NCBI RefSeq assembly: GCF_001580455.1
Contig: NZ_CP010951.1
Coordinates: 2,418,001-2,482,000, forward strand
From: Ramlibacter tataouinensis
GTDB lineage: Bacteria > Pseudomonadota > Gammaproteobacteria > Burkholderiales > Burkholderiaceae_C
Reading direction: 5' to 3'
Length of the DNA stretch: 64,000 nucleotides
Shown: in pieces, positions 28,081 to 37,539 of the stretch
How the letters are laid out: every line of letters begins with the position of its first letter
Position numbering within the stretch: the first letter of the stretch is position 1
Notes under the pieces: model-generated
Databases searched by the model: none
What the model saw: only the letters and a program-made list of their open reading frames with translations
Told to the model about the DNA's origin: nothing
Translations under genes and position numbers: made by a program

Positions 28081-31000
28081 ATGACGGACACAGATCCGGG
28101 TCATGCAAATCACACTGCCTCCGATCAGAGCGACAACCTGATCCCCAGCGGTGGTTACGATCTCCATCCGCTGGTCGGCCTGGGCGGGTCGGCCGGAGGC
28201 ATCTCGGCGCTCACCACCTTCTTCCGCGCGCTGCCGCCGGACCCGGGCCTGGCCTTCGCGGTCGTGCTCCACCTGTCGCCCGAGCACGAGAGCACGCTGG
28301 CGGAACTGCTGCAGCGCTCGACCAGGATGCCGGTGGTGCAGGTGACCGCGCCTGTCACTATCGAGAAGAACACGGTCTACGTGATCCCGCCGCGCCATGC
28401 CCTGAAGGTGGCCGATGGCCGGCTTGAACTGGAAGCCATGCCTGGCGACCGCCGCCGTCACTTCACCGTGGACCTGTTCTTCCGCACCCTGGCCGATACG
28501 CATGGGCCGCACGCGGCTGCCGTGGTGCTCTCGGGCGCCGACAGCGACGGCGCCATCGGAATCAAGCGCATCAAGGAGCGCGGCGGCCTGACGATCGCGC
28601 AGGATCCGGGCGAGGCCGAGCACACCGGCATGCCCCGGGCCTCGATTGCCACCGGTATGGTGGATTGGGTGCTGCCGACGGCAGAGATCCCGCAGCGCGT
28701 GCTCGACTACTTCAAGCTGGAGGTCAAGCTCCAGTTGCCGCCCGAAGAGGAGCGCACTGCGGCTCAGCCGACGCAGGCGCAGGCGCAGGCGGTCGAAGAG
28801 GCCTCGCTGCGCGATGTGCTCGGCTTCCTGCGAACGCGCACTGGCCGCGACTTCTCCAATTACAAACGCGCCACCATCGTGCGGCGGATCGCGCGCCGCA
28901 TGCAGGTCAACGGCTTGCACGACCTGCACGCGTACCTGAACTGCCTGCGCACGCGCCCCGGCGAATCCGGTGCGCTGCTCCAGGACCTGCTGATCAGCGT
29001 CACCAATTTCTTCCGCGACGCGGACTGTTTCGAGGCGCTGGAGCGCGAAATCCCGGCGCTGCTGGCCGACAAGGGCCCGAACGAGGTCGTGCGCGTGTGG
29101 GTGCCCGCCTGCGCGACCGGTGAGGAGGCGTACTCGGTCGCGATGCTCCTGGCCGAACACGCCCAGGCGATCGACGCGCCGCCGTTGGTGCAGGTCTTCG
29201 CCACCGACCTGGACGATGCGGCCGTGCAGTTCGCGCGTGAGGGCGTGTACCCGACCGCCATCGCGGCCGATGTGAGCGAGGAACGGCTCAAACGTTTCTT
29301 CATCGAGGAACATCGCGGCTGGCGCGTGCGGCGGGAGCTGCGCGAGATGGTGTTGTTTGCCACGCACGACGTGCTCAAGGACTCGCCCTTTTCGCGCCAG
29401 GACCTTATCTCGTGCCGGAACCTGCTCATTTACCTGAACCGCGACGCGCAAGCCCGGGTGCTCGACACCTTCCATTTCGCGCTGCGTCCCGGTGCGCGCC
29501 TGTTTCTCGGCTCGTCGGAGTCGGTGGAGGAAGGCAACGACCTGTTCGGGGTGGTGGACAAGAAGCACCGCATCTACCAGCAGCGCCCGGGGCCGCGCAC
29601 CGGCCTACCGATGCCCGTGGGCCGCGGGGCGCTGACCAGGATGATGGACGCGCGCAACGCTTCCGGCGAAGCATCGGCGGTTGCCGGCAACGCCTTCCCT
29701 GGCGTCGGGGCGGTGCAGGCCTCCCAGGATTCGAGGCCTTCCTGGGGCGAGATTCACCTGCGACTGCTCGAGCAACTCGGTCCGCCTTCGATCCTGGTGG
29801 ATTCCGAATACGACATCGTCCATCTTTCTCCTACCGCAGGCCGCTTCCTACAGTTCGCCGGCGGTGAGCCCAGCCGCAACCTTTTGCGCGCGGTCAATCC
29901 GAGCGTGCGCATCGAACTGCGTGCGGCGCTGTACCGTGCGGCCCAGAACCAGCAAGTGGCCGAGCTCCCGGGCGTGCCGGTGGAATTCAACGGCGAGCGC
30001 GTGTCGCTCACCATCCGTGTATTGCCATCCAGGGAAGTCGGCTCGGACCTGTTCCTGGTCGTGCTGCAGGCAATGGCCCCCGAGGCCACGCCCAATGAAG
30101 GGCCGCAGCCGCAACGGGTGCAGGACGATGCCGTGGCACGGCAGCTGGACCGCGAGCTCGAAACGCTCAAGTCCCACCTGCGCGACACGGTCGAACAATA
30201 CGAAGCCTCGACCGAGGAGCTCAAGGCCAGCAACGAAGAGCTGCAGGCGATGAACGAGGAGCTGCGCTCGGCCTCCGAGGAGCTCGAAACCAGCCGCGAA
30301 GAGCTGCAGTCCATCAATGAGGAGCTGACGACGGTCAACCAGGAGCTCAAGAACAATATCGATGAACTCGGGCATGCCAACAGCGACATGCAGAATCTGA
30401 TGGACGCCACGGCGATCGCCACCGTGTTCCTGGACCGCGAGCTGTGCATCACGCGCTTCACGCCAGCGGCCGTCTCGCTGTTCAACCTGATCGCCACCGA
30501 CATCGGGCGCCCGCTGACGGACCTCAAGAGCCGGCTGCGCTACCCCGAACTCGGGGCCGACGCGGCCCGGGTGCTGGAAAAGCTGGTCCCGGTGGAGCGC
30601 GAAGTCGGCAGCCACTATGGCAACTGGTACATGGCCCGGCTGCTGCCTTACCGCACACTCGAGGATCGTATCGCCGGGGTGGTGCTTTCCTTCATCAACG
30701 TCACCGAACGCAAACAGGCAGAGGAGATGCGCCTGTGGCTGTCGGCGGTGGTCACCGCTTCCACCGACGCGATCATCAGCTTCTCGCTGGACGGCACCAT
30801 CCGGTCCTGGAATCCCGGTGCCCAGCGCATCTTTGGCTACACGCCCGCCGAAGCGGTCGGCCAGCCGCTGTCCATCCTGACGCCCGACGGGGAATCCGAC
30901 CCAGGGCGGCTGCTCGCCCGCATCGCATTGGCCGAGCCGATCGACAGCCACGAAACCGTGCGCCTGCGCAAGGACGGCAGCGAACTGCAGGTGGCGCTCA

Positions 31001-32679
31001 CGGTGTCACCCATCCGCGACGAGTCCGGGCACGTGATGGCGGGGACGGTGATCGCGCGCGACATCACCGCCGCGAAGCGCGCGGAGGAAGCGATGCGCCA
31101 GAGCGAAGAGCGCATGCGCCTGGTGATGGACAACGCCATCGAGTTCGCGATCCTGTCGATGGACCTGCAACGGCGGATGACGATGTGGAACGCCGGCGCC
31201 GAGCGGCTGCTGGGCTATGCCGGCGAGGAGATCATCGGCCAGGCGGCGGACATCATCTTCACGCCGGAGGACCGGGAGCAGAACATCCCGCAGAAGGAGG
31301 TGAGCACGGCCCTGGCCGAAGGACGCGCCAGCGACGACCGCTACCACCTGCGCAAGGACGGCAGCCGCTTCTGGTCCAGCGGCGTCGTGATGCTGATGCG
31401 CGACGGCAAGGGCGAAGCCGTCGGTTTCGTCAAGATCCTGCGCGACCAGACGGTGGCGCAGGAGGCCCGCGAGGCGCTGGAGCGCAGCCGCACGGAACTG
31501 CTGGAGGTTCTGGCCGAGAACGAAAGGGCACGCGCCGAACTGCAGGCCGCCGACGTCGCCAAGGACCGGTTCCTGGCGGTGCTGTCGCACGAGCTGCGCA
31601 ATCCGCTGGCCTCGATCGACAGTGCCGCGGAATTGATGCTGACCGCCGGCGTGCCCGCCGCCGATTCGCAGGCCGCCGCCGAAGTGGTGCGGCGCCAGGC
31701 ATTGGCAACGAAGGCGATGCTGGACGACCTCCTTGATGTCTCGCGCCTCAAGCTCGGAAGGCTGGAACTCAAACGCGAACGGGTGCGACTTTCGGCTGTC
31801 ATGGCCTCGGCGCTGGAGGTTACCCGGCCGTTGCTGGTGGATGCGCCGCATGCGCTCAAGCTCGACTTGGGCGAGGGGGATGTCGAGCTCGACGGGGACC
31901 CGCTGCGCCTGGTGCAGGTGCTGTCCAACCTGCTGTCCAACGCGATCAAGTACACGCCGCGTGACGGCACGATTGACGTCACGGCCCGGTTGACGGGCGA
32001 CCAGCTCGAACTGTCGGTCAAGGACACGGGCATCGGCATGGAGCCGCAGCGCATTCCTGCGATGTTCGACATGTTTGCCCAGGAAGACACGCGCGACCGT
32101 GGCCGCGGGCTGGGTATTGGCCTGGCGCTGGTCAAGAACATTGTGGACCTGCATGACGGACAGATCAGCGCGCGCTCCGAGGGCCGCGGCAAAGGCAGCG
32201 AGTTCCGGGTGCTCCTGCCCGGCGCCAGACCGGTGGCGGCTGCGCGTGCCGCGACCCGATTGCCGGCAGCACCTGAGCCACTGACCATGGGCGAAGACCG
32301 CGGCCAGATCCTCATCGCTGACGACAACGCGGACGCCGGCTGGGGCTTGGCCAGTCTGCTGGAGATGGCTGGGTTCAAGACCGTGCGTGTGACTGGTGGC
32401 GTGGAAGCGGTGCGTGAGATCGGATTGCGCCGGCCGCAGGCCGCCATTGTCGACATCGGCATGCCGGACCTGAACGGCCACGAGGTTGCGCGGCAGGTCC
32501 GGGCCGCCCCCTGGGGCCGCGAGATGGTGCTGATCGCGGCGACCGGCTGGGGCCAGGAAGCAGACCAGCGCGCGGCGCTGGAAGCCGGTTTCGACGCCCA
32601 CATGACCAAGCCGCTGGACGCGCGCGAGCTCAGCAAAATGCTGGAAACCTTGTTGTCGAGCAAGACCTCACTCAAGTAA
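28081..32679 (+). CDS. CheB-CheR-PAS-histidine kinase-receiver hybrid
   Basis: A 1532-residue soluble signalling protein. In order: CheB methylesterase (about 25-210; nucleophile Ser37 in GGSAGG, His in LHLSPEH, Asp in SGADSDGAIG); CheR N-terminal and methyltransferase domains (about 240-503; SAM region VPACATGEEAYSVAML); a Glu-rich coiled coil (about 689-773); three PAS domains (about 774-877, 884-997, 1007-1123); HisKA with phospho-acceptor His1170 (LSHELRNPLAS); HATPase (about 1267-1380); receiver with Asp1458 (VDIGMPD). No membrane helix. Start at the ATG with GAGGGCGAG before it; a TTG 27 bases upstream is less likely. No che operon or MCP is adjacent. Confidence 0.92.
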   Translation: MTDTDPGHANHTASDQSDNLIPSGGYDLHPLVGLGGSAGGISALTTFFRALPPDPGLAFAVVLHLSPEHESTLAELLQRSTRMPVVQVTAPVTIEKNTVYVIPPRHALKVADGRLELEAMPGDRRRHFTVDLFFRTLADTHGPHAAAVVLSGADSDGAIGIKRIKERGGLTIAQDPGEAEHTGMPRASIATGMVDWVLPTAEIPQRVLDYFKLEVKLQLPPEEERTAAQPTQAQAQAVEEASLRDVLGFLRTRTGRDFSNYKRATIVRRIARRMQVNGLHDLHAYLNCLRTRPGESGALLQDLLISVTNFFRDADCFEALEREIPALLADKGPNEVVRVWVPACATGEEAYSVAMLLAEHAQAIDAPPLVQVFATDLDDAAVQFAREGVYPTAIAADVSEERLKRFFIEEHRGWRVRRELREMVLFATHDVLKDSPFSRQDLISCRNLLIYLNRDAQARVLDTFHFALRPGARLFLGSSESVEEGNDLFGVVDKKHRIYQQRPGPRTGLPMPVGRGALTRMMDARNASGEASAVAGNAFPGVGAVQASQDSRPSWGEIHLRLLEQLGPPSILVDSEYDIVHLSPTAGRFLQFAGGEPSRNLLRAVNPSVRIELRAALYRAAQNQQVAELPGVPVEFNGERVSLTIRVLPSREVGSDLFLVVLQAMAPEATPNEGPQPQRVQDDAVARQLDRELETLKSHLRDTVEQYEASTEELKASNEELQAMNEELRSASEELETSREELQSINEELTTVNQELKNNIDELGHANSDMQNLMDATAIATVFLDRELCITRFTPAAVSLFNLIATDIGRPLTDLKSRLRYPELGADAARVLEKLVPVEREVGSHYGNWYMARLLPYRTLEDRIAGVVLSFINVTERKQAEEMRLWLSAVVTASTDAIISFSLDGTIRSWNPGAQRIFGYTPAEAVGQPLSILTPDGESDPGRLLARIALAEPIDSHETVRLRKDGSELQVALTVSPIRDESGHVMAGTVIARDITAAKRAEEAMRQSEERMRLVMDNAIEFAILSMDLQRRMTMWNAGAERLLGYAGEEIIGQAADIIFTPEDREQNIPQKEVSTALAEGRASDDRYHLRKDGSRFWSSGVVMLMRDGKGEAVGFVKILRDQTVAQEAREALERSRTELLEVLAENERARAELQAADVAKDRFLAVLSHELRNPLASIDSAAELMLTAGVPAADSQAAAEVVRRQALATKAMLDDLLDVSRLKLGRLELKRERVRLSAVMASALEVTRPLLVDAPHALKLDLGEGDVELDGDPLRLVQVLSNLLSNAIKYTPRDGTIDVTARLTGDQLELSVKDTGIGMEPQRIPAMFDMFAQEDTRDRGRGLGIGLALVKNIVDLHDGQISARSEGRGKGSEFRVLLPGARPVAAARAATRLPAAPEPLTMGEDRGQILIADDNADAGWGLASLLEMAGFKTVRVTGGVEAVREIGLRRPQAAIVDIGMPDLNGHEVARQVRAAPWGREMVLIAATGWGQEADQRAALEAGFDAHMTKPLDARELSKMLETLLSSKTSLK

Positions 32680-32682
32680 GAA

Positions 32683-32705
32683 GGCGGCGCTGATTCAGCG
32701 TCGCC
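32683..32705 (+). terminator. Hairpin after the sensor kinase
   Basis: GGCGGCGCTG and CAGCGTCGCC pair over ten positions (one G-U) around an ATT loop, three bases after the stop codon. It lacks a U-run, so it is a terminator only possibly. Confidence 0.5.
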
Positions 32706-32727
32706 CTTCGCGCCAAATGCGCAGAAT

Positions 32728-32752
32728 GACCCCATCGATTCCCGATGGGGTC
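32728..32752 (+). promoter_or_regulatory. Perfect hairpin just before the gor start codon
   Basis: GACCCCATCG (32728-32737) and CGATGGGGTC (32743-32752) form a perfect ten-base inverted repeat with a five-base loop, ending four bases before the ATG at 32757. In RNA it would bury the only purine-rich ribosome-binding candidate (GATGGGG). It may be a translational control element or an operator. Confidence 0.6.
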
Positions 32753-32756
32753 CCGC

Positions 32757-34124
32757 ATGGCCAACCACGACTGCGACCTGTTTGTCATCGGCGCCGGCTC
32801 AGGCGGCGTGCGCGCCGCCCGGCTGGCAGCGCAGCTCGGCGCGCGCGTGATCCTGGCCGAGGCCGCGCAACTCGGCGGCACCTGCGTCAACGTCGGCTGC
32901 ATTCCGAAAAAGCTGTACAGCTACGCCGCGCACTTCGCCGATGATTTCCGCGACGCCGTCGGGTTCGGCTGGCGGGTCGGCGAGCCGCGCTTCGACTGGG
33001 CCACCTTGCGGACGAACCGCGCCGCCGAGATCACCCGGCTCAACGGGGTTTATCGCAAGATGCTGGTGGAAGCGGGCGTGCGCATCGTCACCGGCTGGGC
33101 GCAGTTCGAGGGCCCGCACCAAGTGCTGGTCCAGACCGCGGGCGGCAGGCATCACTTCAGCGCCCGGCATATCCTGGTGGCCACCGGCGCGCGCCCGAGC
33201 GTGCCGAAGTTTCCCGGCTGCGAGCGGGTGGTCACCTCGGACGGCATGTTCGACATCCGCCCCTTTCCGGCGCGGCTGCTGGTGGTGGGCGGCGGCTACA
33301 TCGCCTGCGAGTTCGCTTCGATCTTCAACGGCCTGGGCGCGCGCGTGACGCAGCTGTATCGCGGCGAGCTGATCCTGCGCGGCTTCGACGACGAGCTGCG
33401 GCGCTTCATCACGCAGGAGATGCGCAAGCACGGCGTGGACCTGCACACCCACGCCGACGTCTCCGCGATCGAGCGCCGCCCCGGCGGGCTGTGGGTGTCG
33501 CTCGCCGACGGCCGCCATGTCACGGCCGACGCCGTGCTCTATGCCACCGGCCGGATCCCGAACGTCGCCGGCCTGGGGCTCCCGGCGGCCGGGGTGGCGC
33601 AGGGCAAGGACGGCGCGATCATCGTGGACGCGCACCACACGACCAACGTGCCGGGCATCCACGCGATCGGCGATGTCACCGCGAAGCTGCAGCTCACGCC
33701 GGTGGCGCTGGCCGAGGCGATGGCGGTGGTCCATCGCCTGTTCGGCCCGCGCCGGCGCGAGATGAGCTACGAGTTTGTCCCCAAGGCGGTGTTCACGCAC
33801 CCGAACGTCGCCACGGTCGGCTATACCGAATCGGAGGCGCGCAAGGCCTTCGGCGAGGTGACCGTCTACCGCAGCGAGTTCAGGGCCCTCAAGCACACCC
33901 TGAGCGGCCGCAGCGAGCGCACCTTCATGAAGCTGGTGGTTGACCGCGCGAGCGACCGCGTGGTCGGCGTGCACATGGTCGGCCCCGATGCGGGCGAGGT
34001 GGTGCAGGGCTTCGCGGTCGCTCTCAAGGCCCATGCCACCAAGGCCCAGTTCGATGCCACGCTGGGCATTCACCCGACCGCGGCCGAGGAGTTCGTGACC
34101 ATGCGCCAGCCGGTTGTTCACTGA
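32757..34124 (+). CDS. gor: Glutathione-disulfide reductase
   Basis: FAD enzyme that reduces oxidised glutathione with NADPH; 455 residues. FAD-binding GAGSGGVRAAR near residue 12, redox-active GGTCVNVGCIPKKL near 40 (CVNVGC disulfide), NAD(P)-binding VGGGYIACEFAS near 175, and the C-terminal HPTAAEEFVTM with the catalytic His. Start at MANHDCD (32757) rather than the in-frame ATG four codons upstream, which lies inside a hairpin. The CVNVGC centre separates it from mercuric and lipoamide forms. Confidence 0.94.
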   Translation: MANHDCDLFVIGAGSGGVRAARLAAQLGARVILAEAAQLGGTCVNVGCIPKKLYSYAAHFADDFRDAVGFGWRVGEPRFDWATLRTNRAAEITRLNGVYRKMLVEAGVRIVTGWAQFEGPHQVLVQTAGGRHHFSARHILVATGARPSVPKFPGCERVVTSDGMFDIRPFPARLLVVGGGYIACEFASIFNGLGARVTQLYRGELILRGFDDELRRFITQEMRKHGVDLHTHADVSAIERRPGGLWVSLADGRHVTADAVLYATGRIPNVAGLGLPAAGVAQGKDGAIIVDAHHTTNVPGIHAIGDVTAKLQLTPVALAEAMAVVHRLFGPRRREMSYEFVPKAVFTHPNVATVGYTESEARKAFGEVTVYRSEFRALKHTLSGRSERTFMKLVVDRASDRVVGVHMVGPDAGEVVQGFAVALKAHATKAQFDATLGIHPTAAEEFVTMRQPVVH

Positions 34125-34279
34125 AGTTCGCACCGGGCCGCAAACGGCACTACGCTGCGCGCGGGTGTAGGAATGCACTGCCCGTGCTGCGGCGGGCCGT
34201 ACTACCCAGCCCCCGAGTTGCTTGGCCGAGGATGTGGCACTACAGCGCCTGCTTTTCAGGCGCATCAGGTCCACAGCCC
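34125..34279 (+). other. Leader of the glycosyltransferase gene with a hairpin
   Basis: 155 bases between gor and the glycosyltransferase. GCGCCTG-CTTTT-CAGGCGC (34245-34263) forms a seven-base hairpin ending 16 bases before the ATG. A short Cys-rich reading frame starting at 34173 overlaps the next gene and is not accepted. Confidence 0.4.
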
Positions 34280-35341
34280 ATGCGAATCGCCCAGGTGGCC
34301 CCCATGTTCGAAAGCGTGCCGCCCAGCGGCTACGGCGGGACCGAGCGCGTCGTTTCCTATCTCACCGAGACCCTGGTCGACCTGGGCCATGAGGTGACGC
34401 TGTTCGCCAGCGGCGACTCGGTCACCTCGGCCAAACTGGTGGCCGTTTGCCAGCGCAGCCTCCGCGGCCGGACCGACAACACCGACTGGACAGCCTGGCA
34501 CACGCTGATGCTCGACGAGGTGTTCGCCCGCGCGGACCGGTTCGATGTGATCCATTTCCATGTGGACTACTTGCACTACCCCATGGCGAGGCACTGCGCC
34601 ACGCCCTGCCTGACCACGTTGCACGGCCGGCTGGACCTGAACCACCTGCCGCCCCTGCACCGGCACTTCTCCGACCTGCCGCTGGTGGCGATCTCCAATC
34701 ACCAGCGGCGCCAGTTGCCCGATGCCCACTTCGTCGCCACCGTCCACCACGGCCTGCCCGCCGAACTGTACGGCTTCACGTCCGAGCCGCTGGGGTACTT
34801 CGCCTTCGTTGGCCGCATCTCGCCCGAGAAGCGTCTGGACCGCGCGATCGAGATCGCGCTGGCCTGCGACACGCCGCTGCTGGTGGCCGCCAAGGTGGAC
34901 GCGGCCGACCGCGGCTACTTCGAGCGCGAGATCCGGCCGCTGCTGGGGCATCCGCTGGTGAAGTTCGTCGGCGAGGTGGACGACGCCGGAAAGAACAGCC
35001 TGCTGGGCAGCGCCAAGGCGCTGTTGTTCCCGATCGACTGGCCCGAGCCCTTCGGCCTGGTGCTGATCGAGGCCATGGCCTGCGGCACGCCGGTGATCGC
35101 CTACCCGCATGGCTCGGTGCCGGAGCTGCTGGAGCACGGCGTGACCGGCTTCATCGTGTCCAACCAGCGCACCGCGATCGATGCGGCCCGTCACATCGAC
35201 CGGATCGACCGCCGCCGTTGCCGGCAGATCTTTGACGAGCGCTTCACGGCCAAGGTGATGGCCCGGCGCTACCTGGCGGTGTACCGCACCCTGATCGACT
35301 CGCACCGGCGCATGGACTTCGCATCGGCAGGCGCAAAATGA
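34280..35341 (+). CDS. GT4-family glycosyltransferase
   Basis: A 353-residue GT-B fold transferase. MRIAQVAPMFESVPPSGYGGTERV at the N-terminus is the glycogen-synthase-like glycine loop, FVGRISPEKRLDRAIE near residue 176 starts the second domain, and WPEPFGLVLIEAMACGTPVIA near 255 is the E-x7-E donor-binding motif of GT4. Donor and acceptor are unknown. It overlaps the debranching-type gene by four bases (ATGA), so the two work on one glycan or storage pathway. Confidence 0.88.
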   Translation: MRIAQVAPMFESVPPSGYGGTERVVSYLTETLVDLGHEVTLFASGDSVTSAKLVAVCQRSLRGRTDNTDWTAWHTLMLDEVFARADRFDVIHFHVDYLHYPMARHCATPCLTTLHGRLDLNHLPPLHRHFSDLPLVAISNHQRRQLPDAHFVATVHHGLPAELYGFTSEPLGYFAFVGRISPEKRLDRAIEIALACDTPLLVAAKVDAADRGYFEREIRPLLGHPLVKFVGEVDDAGKNSLLGSAKALLFPIDWPEPFGLVLIEAMACGTPVIAYPHGSVPELLEHGVTGFIVSNQRTAIDAARHIDRIDRRRCRQIFDERFTAKVMARRYLAVYRTLIDSHRRMDFASAGAK

Positions 35342-37533
35342 ACGGGCAGGAAGAAGGCTTCACCGTCATGAACGGCGACCGCATTCGCGTCGGCGACCGG
35401 TGGTACGTGGCCGCCAGCGCTGCCCGTGCCGACGAGACCCCGCACGTGCTCAAGCACGACGAGAGCTTTCTCGTCGCCGACCGCTATGGCGATGTCGACG
35501 GCACCGGGCTGGGCGAGCAGGGGCTGTACCACGAGGACACCCGCTACCTCAGCGAATACCGGCTCACGGTCGAAGGCGTGCGGCCCATGTTCCTGGGCTC
35601 CAACGTCAAGGAAGACAACAGCCTGCTGATCGCCGAGTTCATGAACCCCGACCTGGCGCGGCACGACGTGCCCAAGGGCACGGTGCACATCTTCCGCGCC
35701 AAGCTGCTGTGGCAGCAATGCTGCCATGAGCACATCCGGATCGTGAACCACGGCGATCAGGCGGCGCGCTTCGGCATCGCGCTGGCCTTCGCCGCCGATT
35801 TCGTGGACCTGTTCGAGGTCCGCGGCTCGGCCCGCGCGCGGCGCGGCCGGCGGCTGGCGACCGAGGTCCGCGACGGCGAGGTGACCTACGCCTACGAGGG
35901 CCTGGACGGGGTGTTGCGCCGCACCCGGCTGCGCTTCCATCCGCGGCCCCACGCGCTGAGCGAGCGCGAGGCGGTGTTCGAGATCGGCGTCGAGCCCGAC
36001 GACGAGTTCCACCTGTACTGCAGCATCGATTGCGAGCGCGGCGAGGGGGCGGCGCAGCGCGCGCCGCACCGCTCCCACTACGACCAGGCCTACCGCGAGA
36101 ACGAGGACGCGCGGCGCAGCGCGCAGGAGGATGCCTGCGCCATCACCACCTCCAACACGCTGGCCAACCTGTGGCTGCGGCGTTCCGGCTCGGACGTGGC
36201 GATGCTGTCCACCAACATGCCGATGGGGCCCTATCCCTACGCCGGCGTGCCCTGGTACTCCACCACCTTCGGGCGCGACGGCATCATCACCGCGCGCGAG
36301 CTGTTGTGGATCGACCCGCGGCCGGCGCGTGGCGTGCTGGCCTTCCTGGCGCAGACCCAGGCGCGGCAGAGCGACCCGGCGCGCGATGCCGAGCCCGGCA
36401 AGATCCTGCACGAGGCGCGCAAGTGCGAGATGGCCGCCACCGGCGAGGTGCCCTTCGGCCGCTACTACGGCAGCGTCGACGCCACGCCTCTGTTCGTGGC
36501 GCTGGCCGGCGCCTACTGGAAGCGCACCGGCGACCTGGAGTTCATCGCCAGCCTGTGGCCGCATGTGCTGATCGCGCTGCAGTGGATCGACGGCAACGCC
36601 GACAGCGAGGGCTTCGTGCGCTACGCGCGGCGCAGCAGCGACGGGCTGATCCAGCAGGGCTGGAAGGATTCGCACGATTCGGTGTTCCATGCCGACGGCC
36701 GCGACGCCGACACCCCGATCGCGCTGTGCGAGGTGCAGGGCTACGTGTACGAGGCCAGGCTGCTGGCCGCCGAGATGGCGCAGGCGCTGGGCGACGGCAG
36801 CCTGGCACGGCGGCTCCAGGCCCAGGCGCAGGCCTTGAAGCTGGCCTTCCTGTCGCGCTTCTGGTCGGACGAGATCGGCATGTACGTGCTGGCGCTCGAT
36901 GGCCACGGCAAGCGCTGCGAGGTGGCCACTTCCAACGCCGGCCATGCGATGTGGAGCGGCATCGCGGCGCCCGAGCACGCCGCCCGCATGGCCGACCGCT
37001 ACCTGGAACCCGACTTCTACAGCGGCTGGGGCATTCGCACGGTGGCGCGCGGGCAGGCCCGCTACAACCCGATGTCGTATCACAACGGCTCGATCTGGCC
37101 GCACGACAACGCGATGATCGCCGCCGGCATGGCGCGCTACGGCCACACGCTGGCCGCGCTGCAGGTGTTCAGCGGCCTGTTCGATGCCAGCGTGCATTTC
37201 AGCCAGCATCGCCTGCCCGAGCTGTTCTGCGGATTCTCGCGGCGCGACGCCGAGGGGCCCACGCTCTATCCCGTGGCGTGCTCGCCGCAGGCCTGGGCCG
37301 CGGCCTGCGTCTACGCGCTGCTGCAGGCCTGCCTGGGCCTGGAAGTGAGCGCGCAGCGCGCCGAGATCTCCCTGCAGTCGCCGCGCCTGCCGGCCTTCAT
37401 CGAGTCGATGGAGATCCTGCGCCTGGGCATCGGCAACCGCACCGCCGACCTGCGCCTGCAGCGCTACGGCAAGCATGTGGGCATCGACGTCGCCCATAAG
37501 CTGGGTGACCTCGACGTGCGCGTGCGCATGTGA
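35338..37533 (+). CDS. Amylo-alpha-1,6-glucosidase (glycogen-debranching type)
   Basis: A 731-residue cytosolic enzyme. The N-terminal GDE_N-type domain (about 15-290, LADRYGDVDG-like region and YHEDTRYLSEYRLTV) is followed by an (alpha/alpha)6 barrel (about 300-720) with WYSTTFGRDGIITARE near 302, QGWKDSHDS near 440 and YHNGSIWPHDNAMIA near 580, matching GH133/GH15-like amylo-1,6-glucosidases. It probably removes alpha-1,6 branches or acts on a related glucan. Paired with the GT4 gene by a four-base overlap; no glgA/glgB/glgP is in the window. Confidence 0.85.
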   Translation: MNGQEEGFTVMNGDRIRVGDRWYVAASAARADETPHVLKHDESFLVADRYGDVDGTGLGEQGLYHEDTRYLSEYRLTVEGVRPMFLGSNVKEDNSLLIAEFMNPDLARHDVPKGTVHIFRAKLLWQQCCHEHIRIVNHGDQAARFGIALAFAADFVDLFEVRGSARARRGRRLATEVRDGEVTYAYEGLDGVLRRTRLRFHPRPHALSEREAVFEIGVEPDDEFHLYCSIDCERGEGAAQRAPHRSHYDQAYRENEDARRSAQEDACAITTSNTLANLWLRRSGSDVAMLSTNMPMGPYPYAGVPWYSTTFGRDGIITARELLWIDPRPARGVLAFLAQTQARQSDPARDAEPGKILHEARKCEMAATGEVPFGRYYGSVDATPLFVALAGAYWKRTGDLEFIASLWPHVLIALQWIDGNADSEGFVRYARRSSDGLIQQGWKDSHDSVFHADGRDADTPIALCEVQGYVYEARLLAAEMAQALGDGSLARRLQAQAQALKLAFLSRFWSDEIGMYVLALDGHGKRCEVATSNAGHAMWSGIAAPEHAARMADRYLEPDFYSGWGIRTVARGQARYNPMSYHNGSIWPHDNAMIAAGMARYGHTLAALQVFSGLFDASVHFSQHRLPELFCGFSRRDAEGPTLYPVACSPQAWAAACVYALLQACLGLEVSAQRAEISLQSPRLPAFIESMEILRLGIGNRTADLRLQRYGKHVGIDVAHKLGDLDVRVRM

Positions 37534-37539
37534 ATCGCA

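Noticed and set aside
34173..34397. Short Cys-rich frame (MHCPCCGGPYY start) before the glycosyltransferase
   Set aside because: It overlaps the glycosyltransferase start in another frame and its later part is a shadow of that gene.
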